From assembly GCF_002875705.1 (NCBI RefSeq), contig NZ_MCZZ01000099.1, forward strand, positions 1-43,115: a DNA stretch of 43,115 nt. The letters run 5' to 3'. The notes under the pieces are model-generated. The model was not told where the DNA came from, made no database searches, and saw only the letters and a program-made list of their open reading frames with translations. Shown here piece by piece: positions 8,167 through 16,894 of the stretch (the first letter of the stretch is position 1; each line of letters begins with the position of its first letter). The position numbers were made by a program, and so were the translations under genes. This DNA comes from Vibrio sp. 10N.261.45.E2. GTDB taxonomy: Bacteria; Pseudomonadota; Gammaproteobacteria; Enterobacterales; Vibrionaceae.

Positions 8167-8268
8167 TCAAACCTCATAGTTAAAGCTATCTTTGGATTTA
8201 GATTCAAGAAGCTTCACTTATGAAGTTTGACCACGATTAACCATTCACAGTATCCGTTTAAGAGCACT

Positions 8269-11142
8269 ATGGAAAAGACATACAACCCAACATCAATCGA
8301 ACAAGCTCTGTATCAGACTTGGGAAGAGAAAGGCTACTTTAAGCCACACGGTGACACATCAAAAGAAGCTTACAGCATCATGATCCCGCCACCGAACGTC
8401 ACTGGCAGCCTACACATGGGTCACGCGTTCCAAGATACGATCATGGATACGCTTATCCGTGCTCAACGTATGAAAGGCAAAAACACGCTTTGGCAAGTGG
8501 GTACTGACCACGCTGGTATCGCAACTCAAATGGTTGTGGAGCGGAAGATTGCTGCTGAAGAAGGCAAAACAAAACACGACTACGGCCGTGAAGCTTTCAT
8601 CGACAAGATCTGGGAATGGAAAGGCGAATCAGGTGGCACGATCACTCAACAACTTCGTCGTCTTGGTGCATCTGTGGATTGGGATCGCGAACGATTCACT
8701 ATGGATGATGGCCTATCGGCTGCGACTCAAGAAGTGTTTGTTCGTCTATACGAAGAAGACCTAATCTACCGTGGTAAGCGTCTAGTAAACTGGGATCCTA
8801 AACTGCACACTGCAATTTCAGATCTTGAAGTTGAAAACAAAGACAAAAAAGGTTTCATGTGGCACTTCCGTTACCCGCTAGCGAACGGTGTTAAAACGGC
8901 TGATGGCAAAGACTACATCGTTGTTGCGACTACTCGTCCAGAAACCATGCTTGGTGATACTGGCGTAGCGGTAAACCCAGAAGATCCTCGTTACAAAGAT
9001 CTTATCGGTAAAGAGATCCTACTTCCTGTTGTTAACCGTCTTATCCCTATCGTAGGCGATGAGCACGCAGACATGGAAAAAGGCACAGGTTGTGTAAAAA
9101 TCACACCTGCTCATGACTTTAACGATTACGAAGTAGGTAAGCGCAATAACCTACCAATGATCAACATCCTAACGTTCAACGCTGATATCCGTGATGCTGC
9201 TGAAGTCTTCACAACCAACGGCGAAGAAAGCGATGTTTACTCAACTGACATCCCTGCTAAATACCAAGGCATGGAGCGTTTTGCTGCTCGTAAAGCTATC
9301 GTTGCTGAATTCGAAGAACTTGGTCTTCTTGAAGAGATCAAAGATCACGACCTAACCGTACCTTACGGCGACCGTGGTGGCGTAGTTATCGAACCAATGC
9401 TAACTGACCAATGGTACGTGCGTACAGCACCTCTTGCTGAGCCTGCAGTTAAAGCCGTTGAAGATGGTCAAATCCAGTTCGTGCCTAAGCAGTACGAAAA
9501 CATGTACTTCGCGTGGATGCGTGACGTGCAAGACTGGTGTATCTCTCGTCAACTTTGGTGGGGCCACCGTATCCCAGCATGGTACGACAACGATGGTAAA
9601 GTGTACGTAGGTCGCACTGAAGAAGAAGTTCGTGAAAAGAACAACCTAGCGCCTGTTGTTGTACTTAAGCAAGACGACGACGTACTAGATACTTGGTTCT
9701 CTTCTGCACTTTGGACGTTCGGCACACAAGGCTGGCCTGAAGATACTGAAGCACTAAAAACATTCCACCCATCTGAAGTACTCGTATCTGGTTTTGATAT
9801 TATCTTCTTCTGGGTTGCTCGTATGATCATGATGACCATGCACTTCGTGAAAGACGAAGATGGCAAGGCTCAAGTACCTTTCAAAACCGTTTACATGACA
9901 GGCCTTATCCGTGATGAAAACGGCGACAAAATGTCTAAGTCAAAAGGTAACGTACTTGACCCAATCGACATGATTGACGGCATCGGCCTTGAAGAGCTAG
10001 TAGAGAAGCGTTGTGGTAACATGATGCAACCTAAACTGGCTGCTAAGATCGAAAAAGCAACACGTAAGACTTTTGAAAACGGTATCGAACCCTACGGTAC
10101 TGACGCACTGCGTTTCACTCTTGCTGCTATGGCTTCAACTGGCCGTGACATCAACTGGGACATGAAGCGTCTTGAAGGTTACCGTAACTTCTGTAACAAG
10201 CTATGGAACGCAAGCCGTTACGTACTGATGAATACAGAAGAGCACGATTGTGGCATGTCGCTGTCTGTTGAAGACCGTGCAAACATGGAATTCTCTCTAG
10301 CGGATAAGTGGATTGAATCTCAGTTTGAAGTTGCAGCGAAAGAGTTTAACGCTCACCTAGACAACTACCGTCTAGACATGGCAGCAAACACGCTTTACGA
10401 ATTCATCTGGAACCAATTCTGTGACTGGTACCTAGAGCTAACTAAACCTGTTCTTTGGAAGGGTACTGAAGCTCAACAACAAGCGACTCGTTACACGCTT
10501 ATTACGGTTCTAGAGAAAACTCTACGTCTTGCTCACCCTGTTCTTCCTTACATCACTGAATCTATCTGGCAGAGCGTTAAGCCGCTAGTAGACGGCGTTG
10601 AAGGTGAGACAATCATGACTCAAGCGCTTCCTCAGTTTAACGAAGATAACTTCAATGCTGAAATCGTTGAAGACATCGAGTGGGTTAAGACTTTCATCAC
10701 TGCTATTCGTAACCTACGTGCGGAATACGACATTGCACCAAGCACAGGACTAGAAGTCATGATGAAAGTCGCTGATGAGAAAGACGCAGCTCGCATCGAA
10801 GCGAACAAGATCGTTCTTAACTCTCTAGCTAAACTAGACGACATTAAAGAGCTTGCGGACGGAGAAGAGACTCCTGCTTGTGCAACTAAACTGGTTGGCA
10901 AATCTGAGCTGATGATCCCAATGGCGGGTCTTATCGACAAAGATGCTGAGCTTGCTCGTCTAGATAAAGAAGTAGCTAAGACTCACGGTGAAATTAAGCG
11001 TATCGAAGGTAAGCTAGGTAACGAAGGTTTCGTTGCTAAAGCGCCTGAAGCGGTTATCGCAAAAGAGCGTGAGAAGCTTGAAGGCTACCAAGAGACTCTT
11101 GTTAAGCTTGAAGAGCAAAAAGCGACCATCGCTGCTCTTTAA
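8269..11142 (+). CDS. valS: valine--tRNA ligase
   Basis: 957 residues (E. coli 951). A class I synthetase that charges tRNA-Val and edits misactivated threonine. The start is the ATG at 8269 (MEKTYNP), matching E. coli ValS; an in-frame TTG 42 bp upstream is less likely. The signatures HMGH (residues 49-52) and KMSKS (554-558) sit at the same positions as in E. coli. The editing CP1 domain lies between them (about 190-400), an anticodon-binding helical domain at about 670-830, and a C-terminal coiled coil in the last 65 residues. A strong terminator follows at 11184. Confidence 0.97.
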   Translation: MEKTYNPTSIEQALYQTWEEKGYFKPHGDTSKEAYSIMIPPPNVTGSLHMGHAFQDTIMDTLIRAQRMKGKNTLWQVGTDHAGIATQMVVERKIAAEEGKTKHDYGREAFIDKIWEWKGESGGTITQQLRRLGASVDWDRERFTMDDGLSAATQEVFVRLYEEDLIYRGKRLVNWDPKLHTAISDLEVENKDKKGFMWHFRYPLANGVKTADGKDYIVVATTRPETMLGDTGVAVNPEDPRYKDLIGKEILLPVVNRLIPIVGDEHADMEKGTGCVKITPAHDFNDYEVGKRNNLPMINILTFNADIRDAAEVFTTNGEESDVYSTDIPAKYQGMERFAARKAIVAEFEELGLLEEIKDHDLTVPYGDRGGVVIEPMLTDQWYVRTAPLAEPAVKAVEDGQIQFVPKQYENMYFAWMRDVQDWCISRQLWWGHRIPAWYDNDGKVYVGRTEEEVREKNNLAPVVVLKQDDDVLDTWFSSALWTFGTQGWPEDTEALKTFHPSEVLVSGFDIIFFWVARMIMMTMHFVKDEDGKAQVPFKTVYMTGLIRDENGDKMSKSKGNVLDPIDMIDGIGLEELVEKRCGNMMQPKLAAKIEKATRKTFENGIEPYGTDALRFTLAAMASTGRDINWDMKRLEGYRNFCNKLWNASRYVLMNTEEHDCGMSLSVEDRANMEFSLADKWIESQFEVAAKEFNAHLDNYRLDMAANTLYEFIWNQFCDWYLELTKPVLWKGTEAQQQATRYTLITVLEKTLRLAHPVLPYITESIWQSVKPLVDGVEGETIMTQALPQFNEDNFNAEIVEDIEWVKTFITAIRNLRAEYDIAPSTGLEVMMKVADEKDAARIEANKIVLNSLAKLDDIKELADGEETPACATKLVGKSELMIPMAGLIDKDAELARLDKEVAKTHGEIKRIEGKLGNEGFVAKAPEAVIAKEREKLEGYQETLVKLEEQKATIAAL

Positions 11143-11183
11143 AACCGAGTAAACGAGAAGGCTTCGAACTTCTTGCTCTAAAT

Positions 11184-11217
11184 AAAAAGGTTGGTCTTCG
11201 TGACCAACCTTTTTTTA
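11184..11217 (+). terminator. valS terminator
   Basis: AAAAAGGTTGGTC-ttcg-TGACCAACCTTTTTTT: a long stem with a UUCG-type loop and a 7-T run. Confidence 0.93.
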
Positions 11218-11300
11218 TATCTCTAATTCCAATGTTTCTCGAACGAGCCTCACTTATTGATAGGTTTCATCTATCAAATTAATCTCTACTTCCCATTACA

Positions 11301-11319
11301 CTTAATGATAATAATTCTC
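11301..11319. promoter_or_regulatory. putative Fur box upstream of the DUF2061 gene
   Basis: The 19-mer here matches the classical Fur consensus GATAATGATAATCATTATC at 15 of 19 positions, including the uninterrupted AATGATAAT core. It lies 44 bp before the ATG, where a repressor could block RNA polymerase. A 7-bp inverted repeat TTGATAG/CTATCAA is at 11257-11277. Regulation by iron is inferred. Confidence 0.55.
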
Positions 11320-11362
11320 AATAATAAGCATATCGAAACAACACAACGATTGAGTAATTATC

Positions 11363-11767
11363 ATGAAAAAGACACTAACCTTTGCTGCATTACATTTTAC
11401 TATCGCATTTAGTGTCGCTTACGTACTCACAGGCGACATCTTAATTGGTAGCTTAATCGCCATGATTGAGCCCTCTGTAAATACCGTTGCCTTCTATTTT
11501 CATGAAAAGGCGTGGGCTCAAGTTCCAGCGCTTAAAGCTCGTCAGTGGATGACCAAATTAAAAACCGCGAGCTTTGCGACCATTCACTTCAGTGTTGCCT
11601 TTACTGTCGTCTACTTGTTGACTGGAGATGCTTTCATCGGCGGCGTGATGGCTTTGCTAGAGCCAACTTTAAATACAGTTGCTTACTACTTCCACGAGAA
11701 AGTCTGGTTACGTAAATCAGACAACCAAATGACACAACAACAATTCTGTTTGCACCAACATGCTTAG
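11363..11767 (+). CDS. DUF2061 membrane protein with two tandem repeats
   Basis: 134 residues built from two copies of the DUF2061 unit. Residues about 3-50 and 70-118 each read as F(A/T)xxHFxxAFxVxYxLTGDxxIGxxxAxxEPxxNTVAxYFHEKxW. Each copy has two short hydrophobic helices, so the protein is likely a small four-helix inner-membrane protein. The repeated His, Glu-Pro and YFHEK residues could bind metal, but this is speculation. Function is unknown. A Fur-box-like sequence precedes it, suggesting iron-responsive expression. It is followed by a weak hairpin and the GNAT gene. Confidence 0.88.
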   Translation: MKKTLTFAALHFTIAFSVAYVLTGDILIGSLIAMIEPSVNTVAFYFHEKAWAQVPALKARQWMTKLKTASFATIHFSVAFTVVYLLTGDAFIGGVMALLEPTLNTVAYYFHEKVWLRKSDNQMTQQQFCLHQHA

Positions 11768-11779
11768 TCACCATATATT

Positions 11780-11804
11780 GGGTCACATATTAGTGACCCT
11801 TTCA
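11780..11804 (+). terminator. weak hairpin after the DUF2061 gene
   Basis: GGGTCAC/GTGACCC 7-bp stem with a 5-nt loop followed by TTTCAT. The T run is short, so it may be only a partial terminator ahead of the GNAT gene. Confidence 0.5.
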
Positions 11805-11814
11805 TAGGTAGATC

Positions 11815-12309
11815 ATGGAACAAATTGCTGAGTTCACCCTAAGACCTATTACACCGCAAGACAACCCAAGCATCGCACAAGTCATTCGCCAAGTTTCGGC
11901 TGAGCACGGACTAACAGAAGATAAAGGTTATGGCGTGGCCGATCCTACCCTTGATGACATGTACTCTGTCTATAACAAAGAGAACGCAATGTACTGGGTG
12001 ATCGAATATCAAGGTGAAGTGGTCGGTGGCGGGGGGGTTGCGCCATTAGCAGGCCGAGCAGATGTGTGTGAGCTACAGAAAATGTACTTCCTACCACAAA
12101 CCCGAGGGCAAGGTTTGGCAAAGCGCATCGTTGCTCAAAGCTTGAAACTGGCTAAGCAGCTTGGTTACCAGCACATGTACTTGGAAACAACGGAATGCTT
12201 GGGCGCTGCAGTAAAACTCTATGAAAAACTGGAGTTTGAACACCTTGATTCAGCTTGGGGAGAAACAGGCCATGATGCTTGTGAAGTTGTCATGGCCAAA
12301 GCGTTGTAA
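11815..12309 (+). CDS. GNAT family N-acetyltransferase
   Basis: 164 residues with a GNAT acetyl-CoA fold. The N-terminal strand FTLRPITPQD is followed by the central strand WVIEYQGEVVGGGGVAPL. The acetyl-CoA pyrophosphate-binding loop is QTRGQGLAKRI, matching (Q/R)xxGx(G/A), at about 100-110, and the C-terminal part is YLETTECLGAAVKLYEKLEFE. These enzymes transfer an acetyl group to amines. The acceptor cannot be told from sequence. A 7-G tract in the coding sequence at 12031-12037 encodes the Gly run. The gene is convergent with the GH2-like gene. Confidence 0.92.
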   Translation: MEQIAEFTLRPITPQDNPSIAQVIRQVSAEHGLTEDKGYGVADPTLDDMYSVYNKENAMYWVIEYQGEVVGGGGVAPLAGRADVCELQKMYFLPQTRGQGLAKRIVAQSLKLAKQLGYQHMYLETTECLGAAVKLYEKLEFEHLDSAWGETGHDACEVVMAKAL

Positions 12310-12333
12310 GTATCTGACGCTAGTTGCTAACTT

Positions 12334-13128
12334 TTAACGTAAAAAGTTACTCACACAAGACGCTGGATTTAAGGCAACGAAAGAGCTCTCTTTTTGCCCA
12401 TCGAGTTCAACTTCTAACTGGTATAAGTGCTTAGGGTTAGGCTTCTCAAGGTCAAATATCATGGGAGCCTCCACCTGAAACACGACGCCAGTATGTTCTG
12501 CGCGAACATCTATCGGCATCACGAGTGTCATGCCGTTGAACTTAATTGATGCGGATACCAAACCTGCTTTTAGCGTCTGATAAATCACATCCACTTTAAA
12601 CTCACAGCCACCACCTTGGTGCCAGATCTGCTCTGTGACAACTTGCTCTAGCTTGACGTTGCGAACGAACTGCAGGTATGGCGCTTGCCAAATACCGATG
12701 CGCGAATCCGATTTCGCGACATCCAGTGAAGATACAGACTCCTCCATATCCTCTTCAAGCAACAAGCTCTCTTCTTCTTCAAGGAAAAGGATCTCAAAAC
12801 GGTTGCGGCCAGACTGCATATAAGGGCGGATGTCTTTGCGATATTCAGCTTGGCTACCATCGCAGTCGAACACAGCCACACCATTAAGTCGCACTTCAAC
12901 AAAGTAATCGACCCCTGCCATCACTAACTCAACAAATGGACACGCCAACATAGCATCGTCCACTTCGATGTCGTGCATTAGGTGCCACTCTTGCTCTGCA
13001 ATTTCATCTTCACTCAAGCTATCAGGAAGCTTTGAGCTTAATGGAGCAGGAAAGGTAATGTCATCTTGTGGGATAGAGAGATCCGTCAGTGGCGAAATTT
13101 GCCAAAGACCATCGAGAAGCAGCCGCAT
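12334..13128 (-). CDS. GH2-like sugar-binding-fold protein lacking a catalytic domain
   Basis: 264 residues resembling only the N-terminal part of family 2 glycoside hydrolases such as beta-mannosidases. LLLDGLWQISPL opens the jellyroll. EQEWHLMHDIEV, VDYFVEVRLNGVAVFDCDG and DIRPYMQSGRNRFEILF are the typical ligand-binding-fold strands. DSRIGIWQAPYLQFV corresponds to the usual GIWRPVYLE motif. A second beta-rich domain (about 165-264) looks like the following Ig-like domain. There is no TIM barrel and no signal peptide, so it is probably cytoplasmic and not an enzyme by itself. An acidic stretch at about 115-130 is unusual. A GGAATGAT site precedes the ATG. Function is unknown. Confidence 0.75.
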   Translation of the reverse strand: MRLLLDGLWQISPLTDLSIPQDDITFPAPLSSKLPDSLSEDEIAEQEWHLMHDIEVDDAMLACPFVELVMAGVDYFVEVRLNGVAVFDCDGSQAEYRKDIRPYMQSGRNRFEILFLEEEESLLLEEDMEESVSSLDVAKSDSRIGIWQAPYLQFVRNVKLEQVVTEQIWHQGGGCEFKVDVIYQTLKAGLVSASIKFNGMTLVMPIDVRAEHTGVVFQVEAPMIFDLEKPNPKHLYQLEVELDGQKESSFVALNPASCVSNFLR

Positions 13129-13205
13129 ATCATTCCTTGAGCTAGATCAATTTTGACCGCATTATAATGAATGAATGCATATAAAGACATTTATTTTTCT
13201 GAGGG

Positions 13206-13240
13206 TAAAAAAATGCCAGCTCGAGGCTGGCATTTTTTAA
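13206..13240. terminator. terminator after rraB
   Basis: A 13-bp perfect stem aaaaaatgccagc/gctggcatttttt with a 5-nt loop. It is flanked by A and T runs, and on the minus strand ends rraB transcription before the GH2-like gene. Confidence 0.92.
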
Positions 13241-13253
13241 AATTGGGAAAGAA

Positions 13254-13670
13254 TTACTCTTCGCCTTCATCATCTTCGTCTGGGTAGATAGCATCTTCAC
13301 CTTCGTAGTAAGTGCCCCAACCGTCGTAGATAATGTCAAACTTCTCTGCAAGGTTCACAAGCTTCTCAACTTGCTCATCGATTGCTTCTGCATTCAGAGT
13401 ACATTGCATCGTTGCATCACAACAAAGCAGCTTGTTGCCATCTTCGTCTTCTGTCTCTTCAGCTTCAAGCACTTCAAAGCCCATTTTAAATGCTTCAACA
13501 ACCGCTTTCTCAAGCACATCGAAATCTTCAGCAAATAGGTGATGCTCGATATCGTATAGAGCTTCAGGATCGCTACCATCTTCAATTAATGCTGTAATGA
13601 TGTCGCGAGTCTCTTCCTTTTGAAATTCAATTAATTCCGCTACTGATAGATATTCATCTTCGTGAGACAT
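13254..13670 (-). CDS. rraB: ribonuclease E inhibitor RraB
   Basis: 138 residues, E. coli YjgD/RraB type. It opens with [17 protein letters not shown] and has [21 protein letters not shown] and the C-terminal DGWGTYYEG, then an acidic tail. RraB binds the C-terminal scaffold of RNase E and modulates decay of selected mRNAs. The protein is strongly acidic overall, as expected. In E. coli it is also beside an ornithine carbamoyltransferase gene (argI), so the neighbourhood is conserved. It is transcribed away from arcA. Confidence 0.95.
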   Translation of the reverse strand: MSHEDEYLSVAELIEFQKEETRDIITALIEDGSDPEALYDIEHHLFAEDFDVLEKAVVEAFKMGFEVLEAEETEDEDGNKLLCCDATMQCTLNAEAIDEQVEKLVNLAEKFDIIYDGWGTYYEGEDAIYPDEDDEGEE

Positions 13671-14246
13671 GTGTCTGCTCCAGAGTGTTGACTATGAAAA
13701 GATCAAATTTGATTGCCACGAAATATGGCACGGATCGTCCAGAAAAGCCACCCAGATCAAGCCTAGAAAGGTAAGTTTATCGCTAGATAGCTGTGTCAAT
13801 ATCAATTCAAAAGTGAAATCAAAATCACAGAAACAAATTTTCAACATTTTATTAACTGACGAGTATTTTAGCATTTCGTTTCTATGGCCACTTCAGGGCT
13901 TATCGAGTAAAACTTGCGTGATTAGTCACGTTAGCTGCATACGCGCAACCGCTTTTGGGGTGCATAAATCCTCAGCTTGTTATCAAAAAGCGCATAATAG
14001 TGAATAAAAAATCACGATTAATAAGCAAAATTCAATTCTAACAAGCCATGATTTGAGCATAGATCCTCAAAAACGTTGTTCCGCGCGATAGCCAGTTAAT
14101 TGGAATTTAATCTGTATAAAGTTTTAAATTGCAGATTTTATGACCAAAAATTAGCCAAATACCTTGCATTAACTCAATCTGTAAAACTTGCATATTACAG
14201 CCAAGCTTGTCATAAATAGACGCTGGATTAATAGTAAGGATGCAAA
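13671..14246. promoter_or_regulatory. 576-bp divergent regulatory region between rraB and arcA
   Basis: Unusually long and A/T-rich for this compact window. It should contain the rraB promoter (left, minus) and the arcA promoter (right, plus). The clearest element is a pair of ARG-box-like sequences at 13999-14036. Short inverted repeats such as CGTGA-ttag-TCACG at about 13917-13930 are also present. I found no clear -35/-10 pair, no terminator marking a small RNA and no credible ORF. Confidence 0.6.
13999..14036. promoter_or_regulatory. putative tandem ArgR (ARG) boxes
   Basis: Box 1 (13999-14016) has TGAAT-AAAA-AATCA, 9 of the 10 key bases of TGAATwwwwATTCA. Box 2 (14019-14036) ends in a perfect ATTCA but its left half is degenerate. 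Two 18-bp boxes about one helical period apart are how the ArgR hexamer usually binds. They lie about 210-250 bp upstream of the arcA ATG. Confidence 0.5.
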
Positions 14247-15467
14247 ATGAGTAAGCTGTACGTTGGCTCCGAAGTCGGTCAATTAAGACGAGTTCTCCTA
14301 AATAGACCTGAAAGAGCACTCACCCACCTCACCCCTTCAAACTGTCATGATCTTCTATTTGATGATGTGCTTGCTGTTGAAGCTGCTGGTGAAGAACATG
14401 ATGCTTTTGCAGAGACACTGCGTAGTCAAGACGTAGAAGTGCTACTACTGCATGACTTGCTTGTCGAAACGCTTGCCGTACCTCAGGCTCGCGAGTGGCT
14501 GCTGAATACTCAAATCTCAGATTTCCGTTATGGGCCGACTTTTGCCCGTGACTTAAGAAGCTATCTTGCTCAAATGGATAATGAGCATCTAGCTACGATC
14601 TTACTCGGCGGCTTGGCTTATTCTGAGCTCCCTATCAAATCATCGTCGATGCTACCTAAGATGCATCGCCCACTTGATTTCGTTATCGAACCACTGCCGA
14701 ACCACCTATTTACGCGTGATACCTCATGCTGGGTTTATGGCGGTGTCTCGCTAAACCCTATGATGAAACCGGCTCGTCAACGCGAAACAAACCACTTACG
14801 TGCGATCTACCGCTGGCACCCTGTGTTTGCCGGACAAGACTTCATCAAGTACTTCGGTGATGAAGATCTGCACTACGACAACGCCAATATTGAAGGCGGT
14901 GACGTACTGGTTATCGGTAAAGGCGCGGTACTGATTGGTATTTCTGAGCGAACTAAACCACAAGGTGTCGAAAACCTAGCAGCGAGTTTGTTCCGTTCGG
15001 GTCAAGCAACCGAAGTGATTGCTATCGATTTACCAAAACACCGCTCTTGTATGCACCTTGATACGGTGATGACACACATGGATATCGACACTTTCTCTGT
15101 CTATCCAGAGATCGTTCGCAAAGATCTAGACACTTGGCGCTTAACGCCAAAAGAAAACGGTGAAATGCGTGTCGAGAGTGCTGAAAACTACCTGTCAGCG
15201 ATTGAAGGGGCGCTTGGCCTTGATCAATTGAAGATCATCACAACCGGCGGCGACAACTACGAAGCTGAACGTGAACAGTGGAATGATGCTAACAACGTAC
15301 TGACGGTGAAACCAGGTACCGTGATTGGTTATGAGCGTAATGTTTACACCAACGAGAAGTACGACAAAGCAGGTATCGAAGTTCTGACGATTCCAGGCAA
15401 CGAACTCGGCCGTGGACGTGGCGGCGCACGTTGTATGAGCTGTCCTATCGAAAGAGATGGTATTTAA
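14247..15467 (+). CDS. arcA: arginine deiminase
   Basis: 406 residues, full length. It hydrolyses L-arginine to citrulline and ammonia, the first step of the ADI pathway. Guanidine-group enzyme motifs are present: [10 protein letters not shown] (about 153-162), NIEGGDVL, the HLDTVMTH segment carrying the catalytic His, and C-terminal GGARCMSCP with nucleophile Cys at about 396. The next gene is an ornithine carbamoyltransferase, which would split citrulline. Carbamate kinase (arcC) and an arginine/ornithine antiporter (arcD) are not in the window, and a terminator separates arcA from its neighbour. Arginine control through ArgR is suggested by upstream boxes; oxygen or catabolite control was not detectable. 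Confidence 0.97.
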   Translation: MSKLYVGSEVGQLRRVLLNRPERALTHLTPSNCHDLLFDDVLAVEAAGEEHDAFAETLRSQDVEVLLLHDLLVETLAVPQAREWLLNTQISDFRYGPTFARDLRSYLAQMDNEHLATILLGGLAYSELPIKSSSMLPKMHRPLDFVIEPLPNHLFTRDTSCWVYGGVSLNPMMKPARQRETNHLRAIYRWHPVFAGQDFIKYFGDEDLHYDNANIEGGDVLVIGKGAVLIGISERTKPQGVENLAASLFRSGQATEVIAIDLPKHRSCMHLDTVMTHMDIDTFSVYPEIVRKDLDTWRLTPKENGEMRVESAENYLSAIEGALGLDQLKIITTGGDNYEAEREQWNDANNVLTVKPGTVIGYERNVYTNEKYDKAGIEVLTIPGNELGRGRGGARCMSCPIERDGI

Positions 15468-15505
15468 GTCAAAGAGCTCCGTTAAACAGACTCAATAACT
15501 TATCT

Positions 15506-15535
15506 AGGCCAGTATTCATTTACTGGCCTTTTTTA
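15506..15535 (+). terminator. arcA terminator
   Basis: AGGCCAGTA/TACTGGCCT 9-bp stem, 6-nt loop and a 6-T run. Confidence 0.92.
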
Positions 15536-15543
15536 TTAAAAAA

Positions 15544-15582
15544 ATAAAATAAATATTCACAAATATAGCATTTTTATGTTTA
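15544..15582. promoter_or_regulatory. putative ARG box(es) before the ornithine carbamoyltransferase gene
   Basis: At 15544-15561 the sequence AAAAT-AAAT-ATTCA matches 8 of 10 key positions of the ARG box. A weaker second half-match follows at 15565-15582 with 3-bp spacing. They lie 40-80 bp before the ATG, in the promoter zone. Confidence 0.5.
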
Positions 15583-15623
15583 ACTGGGTTCTTCATTGAT
15601 TCTATATACGCAAGGAGCGAGAG

Positions 15624-16628
15624 ATGGCTTTTAATCTTCGCAATCGTAACTTTCTAAAACTTCTCGACTTTACTCCTAAAGAGATTCAGTTTTTGCTCGA
15701 CCTGTCTGCTGACCTAAAAAAAGCTAAGTATGCAGGTACTGAGCAGAAGAAACTCAACGGCAAAAACATCGCTTTGATCTTTGAAAAAGCATCAACTCGA
15801 ACTCGATGTGCTTTTGAGGTAGCTGCCTTTGATCAAGGTGCTCAAGTCTCTTACCTTGGCCCTTCGGGTTCCCAGATTGGTCAAAAAGAATCAATGAAAG
15901 ATACAGCGCGTGTTTTGGGACGCATGTACGATGGCATCGAATACCGTGGTTTTGGCCAAAGTATCGTTGAAGACTTAGGCGCTTATGCAGGCGTACCGGT
16001 TTGGAATGGCTTAACCGACGAGTTCCACCCGACTCAGATCTTGGCTGATTTCCTCACTATGCTTGAGCATGGTCGTGGTAAACATCTACACCAAATCAGC
16101 TTTGCTTATCTGGGTGATGCACGCAACAACATGGGTAACTCTCTGTTAGTCGGTGCTGCGAAAATGGGCATGGATATTCGCCTTGTCGCACCAAAAGCGT
16201 TTTGGCCAGAAGAGCAGCTCGTTGAAGAGTGCCAAGCTATCGCACAAAGCACAGGTGCTAAAATCACTCTTACTGAAGACGTTGCTGAAGGCGTAAAAGG
16301 CTGTGATTTCCTTTATACCGATGTTTGGGTTTCGATGGGCGAAGCACCAGAAGCTTGGGACGAGCGTGTTGCAGTTATGACACCTTACCAAGTGAATATG
16401 GATGTTATTAAGCTCACTGGTAACCCTCAAGTGAAATTCATGCACTGCTTACCAGCTTTTCACAACAATGAAACCGTGATCGGCCAGCAAGTGGCAGACA
16501 AGTATGGAATGAACGGTTTAGAAGTCACTGACGAAGTCTTTGAGTCGGATTACTCAATTGTGTTTGATGAAGCAGAGAATCGCATGCACACCATCAAGGC
16601 GGTAATGGTTGCGACACTGGGTCAATAG
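15624..16628 (+). CDS. argF: ornithine carbamoyltransferase
   Basis: 334 residues. It joins carbamoyl phosphate and ornithine to form citrulline, or runs in reverse in the ADI pathway. The carbamoyl-phosphate loop STRTR is at 57-61, then [10 protein letters not shown], and the ornithine-loop HCLPAF begins at 274. Features such as the [12 protein letters not shown] start, [13 protein letters not shown] and HNNET after HCLPAF look closer to catabolic ArcB than to E. coli ArgI, so arcB is an alternative name. Its neighbour arcA supports a catabolic link, but the upstream ARG-box match suggests arginine-repressed, biosynthetic-style control. An AAGGAGCGAG ribosome site precedes the ATG. Confidence 0.93.
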   Translation: MAFNLRNRNFLKLLDFTPKEIQFLLDLSADLKKAKYAGTEQKKLNGKNIALIFEKASTRTRCAFEVAAFDQGAQVSYLGPSGSQIGQKESMKDTARVLGRMYDGIEYRGFGQSIVEDLGAYAGVPVWNGLTDEFHPTQILADFLTMLEHGRGKHLHQISFAYLGDARNNMGNSLLVGAAKMGMDIRLVAPKAFWPEEQLVEECQAIAQSTGAKITLTEDVAEGVKGCDFLYTDVWVSMGEAPEAWDERVAVMTPYQVNMDVIKLTGNPQVKFMHCLPAFHNNETVIGQQVADKYGMNGLEVTDEVFESDYSIVFDEAENRMHTIKAVMVATLGQ

Positions 16629-16665
16629 CGAAAACTGAAAGTAAACAAAAGCTTGATGTAATCGC

Positions 16666-16706
16666 TTGCGCTCACAATTTGAAAGCGTATAATTCTCGGC
16701 AATTTG
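16666..16706 (+). promoter_or_regulatory. pyrL-pyrB-pyrI promoter and UTP-sensitive start region
   Basis: -35 TTGCGC (16666-16671), 16-bp spacer, perfect -10 TATAAT (16688-16693). Seven bases later comes AATTTG (16701-16706), the same initially transcribed sequence as E. coli pyrBI. There RNA polymerase adds extra U residues reiteratively when UTP is high. The match suggests the same control here. Confidence 0.75.
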
Positions 16707-16722
16707 TCTGAGAGTAGTGAAA

Positions 16723-16836
16723 ATGACGCCAACCAATATAGTGAAGACACATAATAATATTGTGAAAACATCAAATATTGCTCGTAAGCTAAGATGCTTA
16801 CCAGGCCGTCTATTCTGCTTTTCAGCACTTTTTTAA
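16723..16836 (+). CDS. pyrL: pyrBI leader peptide (PyrL-like)
   Basis: A 37-codon ORF (ATG 16723, stop TAA 16834-16836) whose stop directly abuts the attenuator hairpin and whose last codons (FCFSALF) cross U-rich RNA. In E. coli, a coupled ribosome on the leader follows RNA polymerase when UTP is low and blocks the terminator. The geometry here is the same although the peptide sequence differs from E. coli PyrL, which is normal because only its translation matters. GAGAGTAGTGA before the ATG can serve as ribosome site. Confidence 0.8.
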   Translation: MTPTNIVKTHNNIVKTSNIARKLRCLPGRLFCFSALF

Positions 16837-16862
16837 AGCCTCCCATTATGGGGGGCTTTTTT
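16836..16862 (+). terminator. pyrBI attenuator
   Basis: AAGCCTCCC/GGGGGGCTT stem (one G-U pair) with a 5-nt loop and a 6-T run (16857-16862), starting at the leader-peptide stop and 33 bp before the pyrB ATG. It is a terminator between promoter and first structural gene, so an attenuator. Confidence 0.88.
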
Positions 16863-16894
16863 ATGGCCAATACATTATTGTGGGGAAGAAGATC

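Noticed and set aside
8227..8268. N-terminal extension of ValS from a TTG codon
   Set aside because: The extra 14 residues have no counterpart in E. coli ValS, whereas the ATG at 8269 places HMGH and KMSKS at the same residue numbers.
13795..13835. Possible CRP site (GTGA...TCAC) upstream of arcA
   Set aside because: The half-sites are separated by 8 rather than 6 bases, so they do not fit the CRP dimer geometry.
13669..14007. 112-residue plus-strand ORF in the rraB-arcA gap
   Set aside because: It starts inside the rraB start codon region with no ribosome site, has no recognisable motif, and crosses regulatory-looking A/T-rich DNA. A 60-residue ORF on the other strand is equally open there.
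14107..14319. 70-residue minus-strand ORF overlapping the arcA start
   Set aside because: It covers the arcA promoter side and first codons in antisense, without similarity or a ribosome site.
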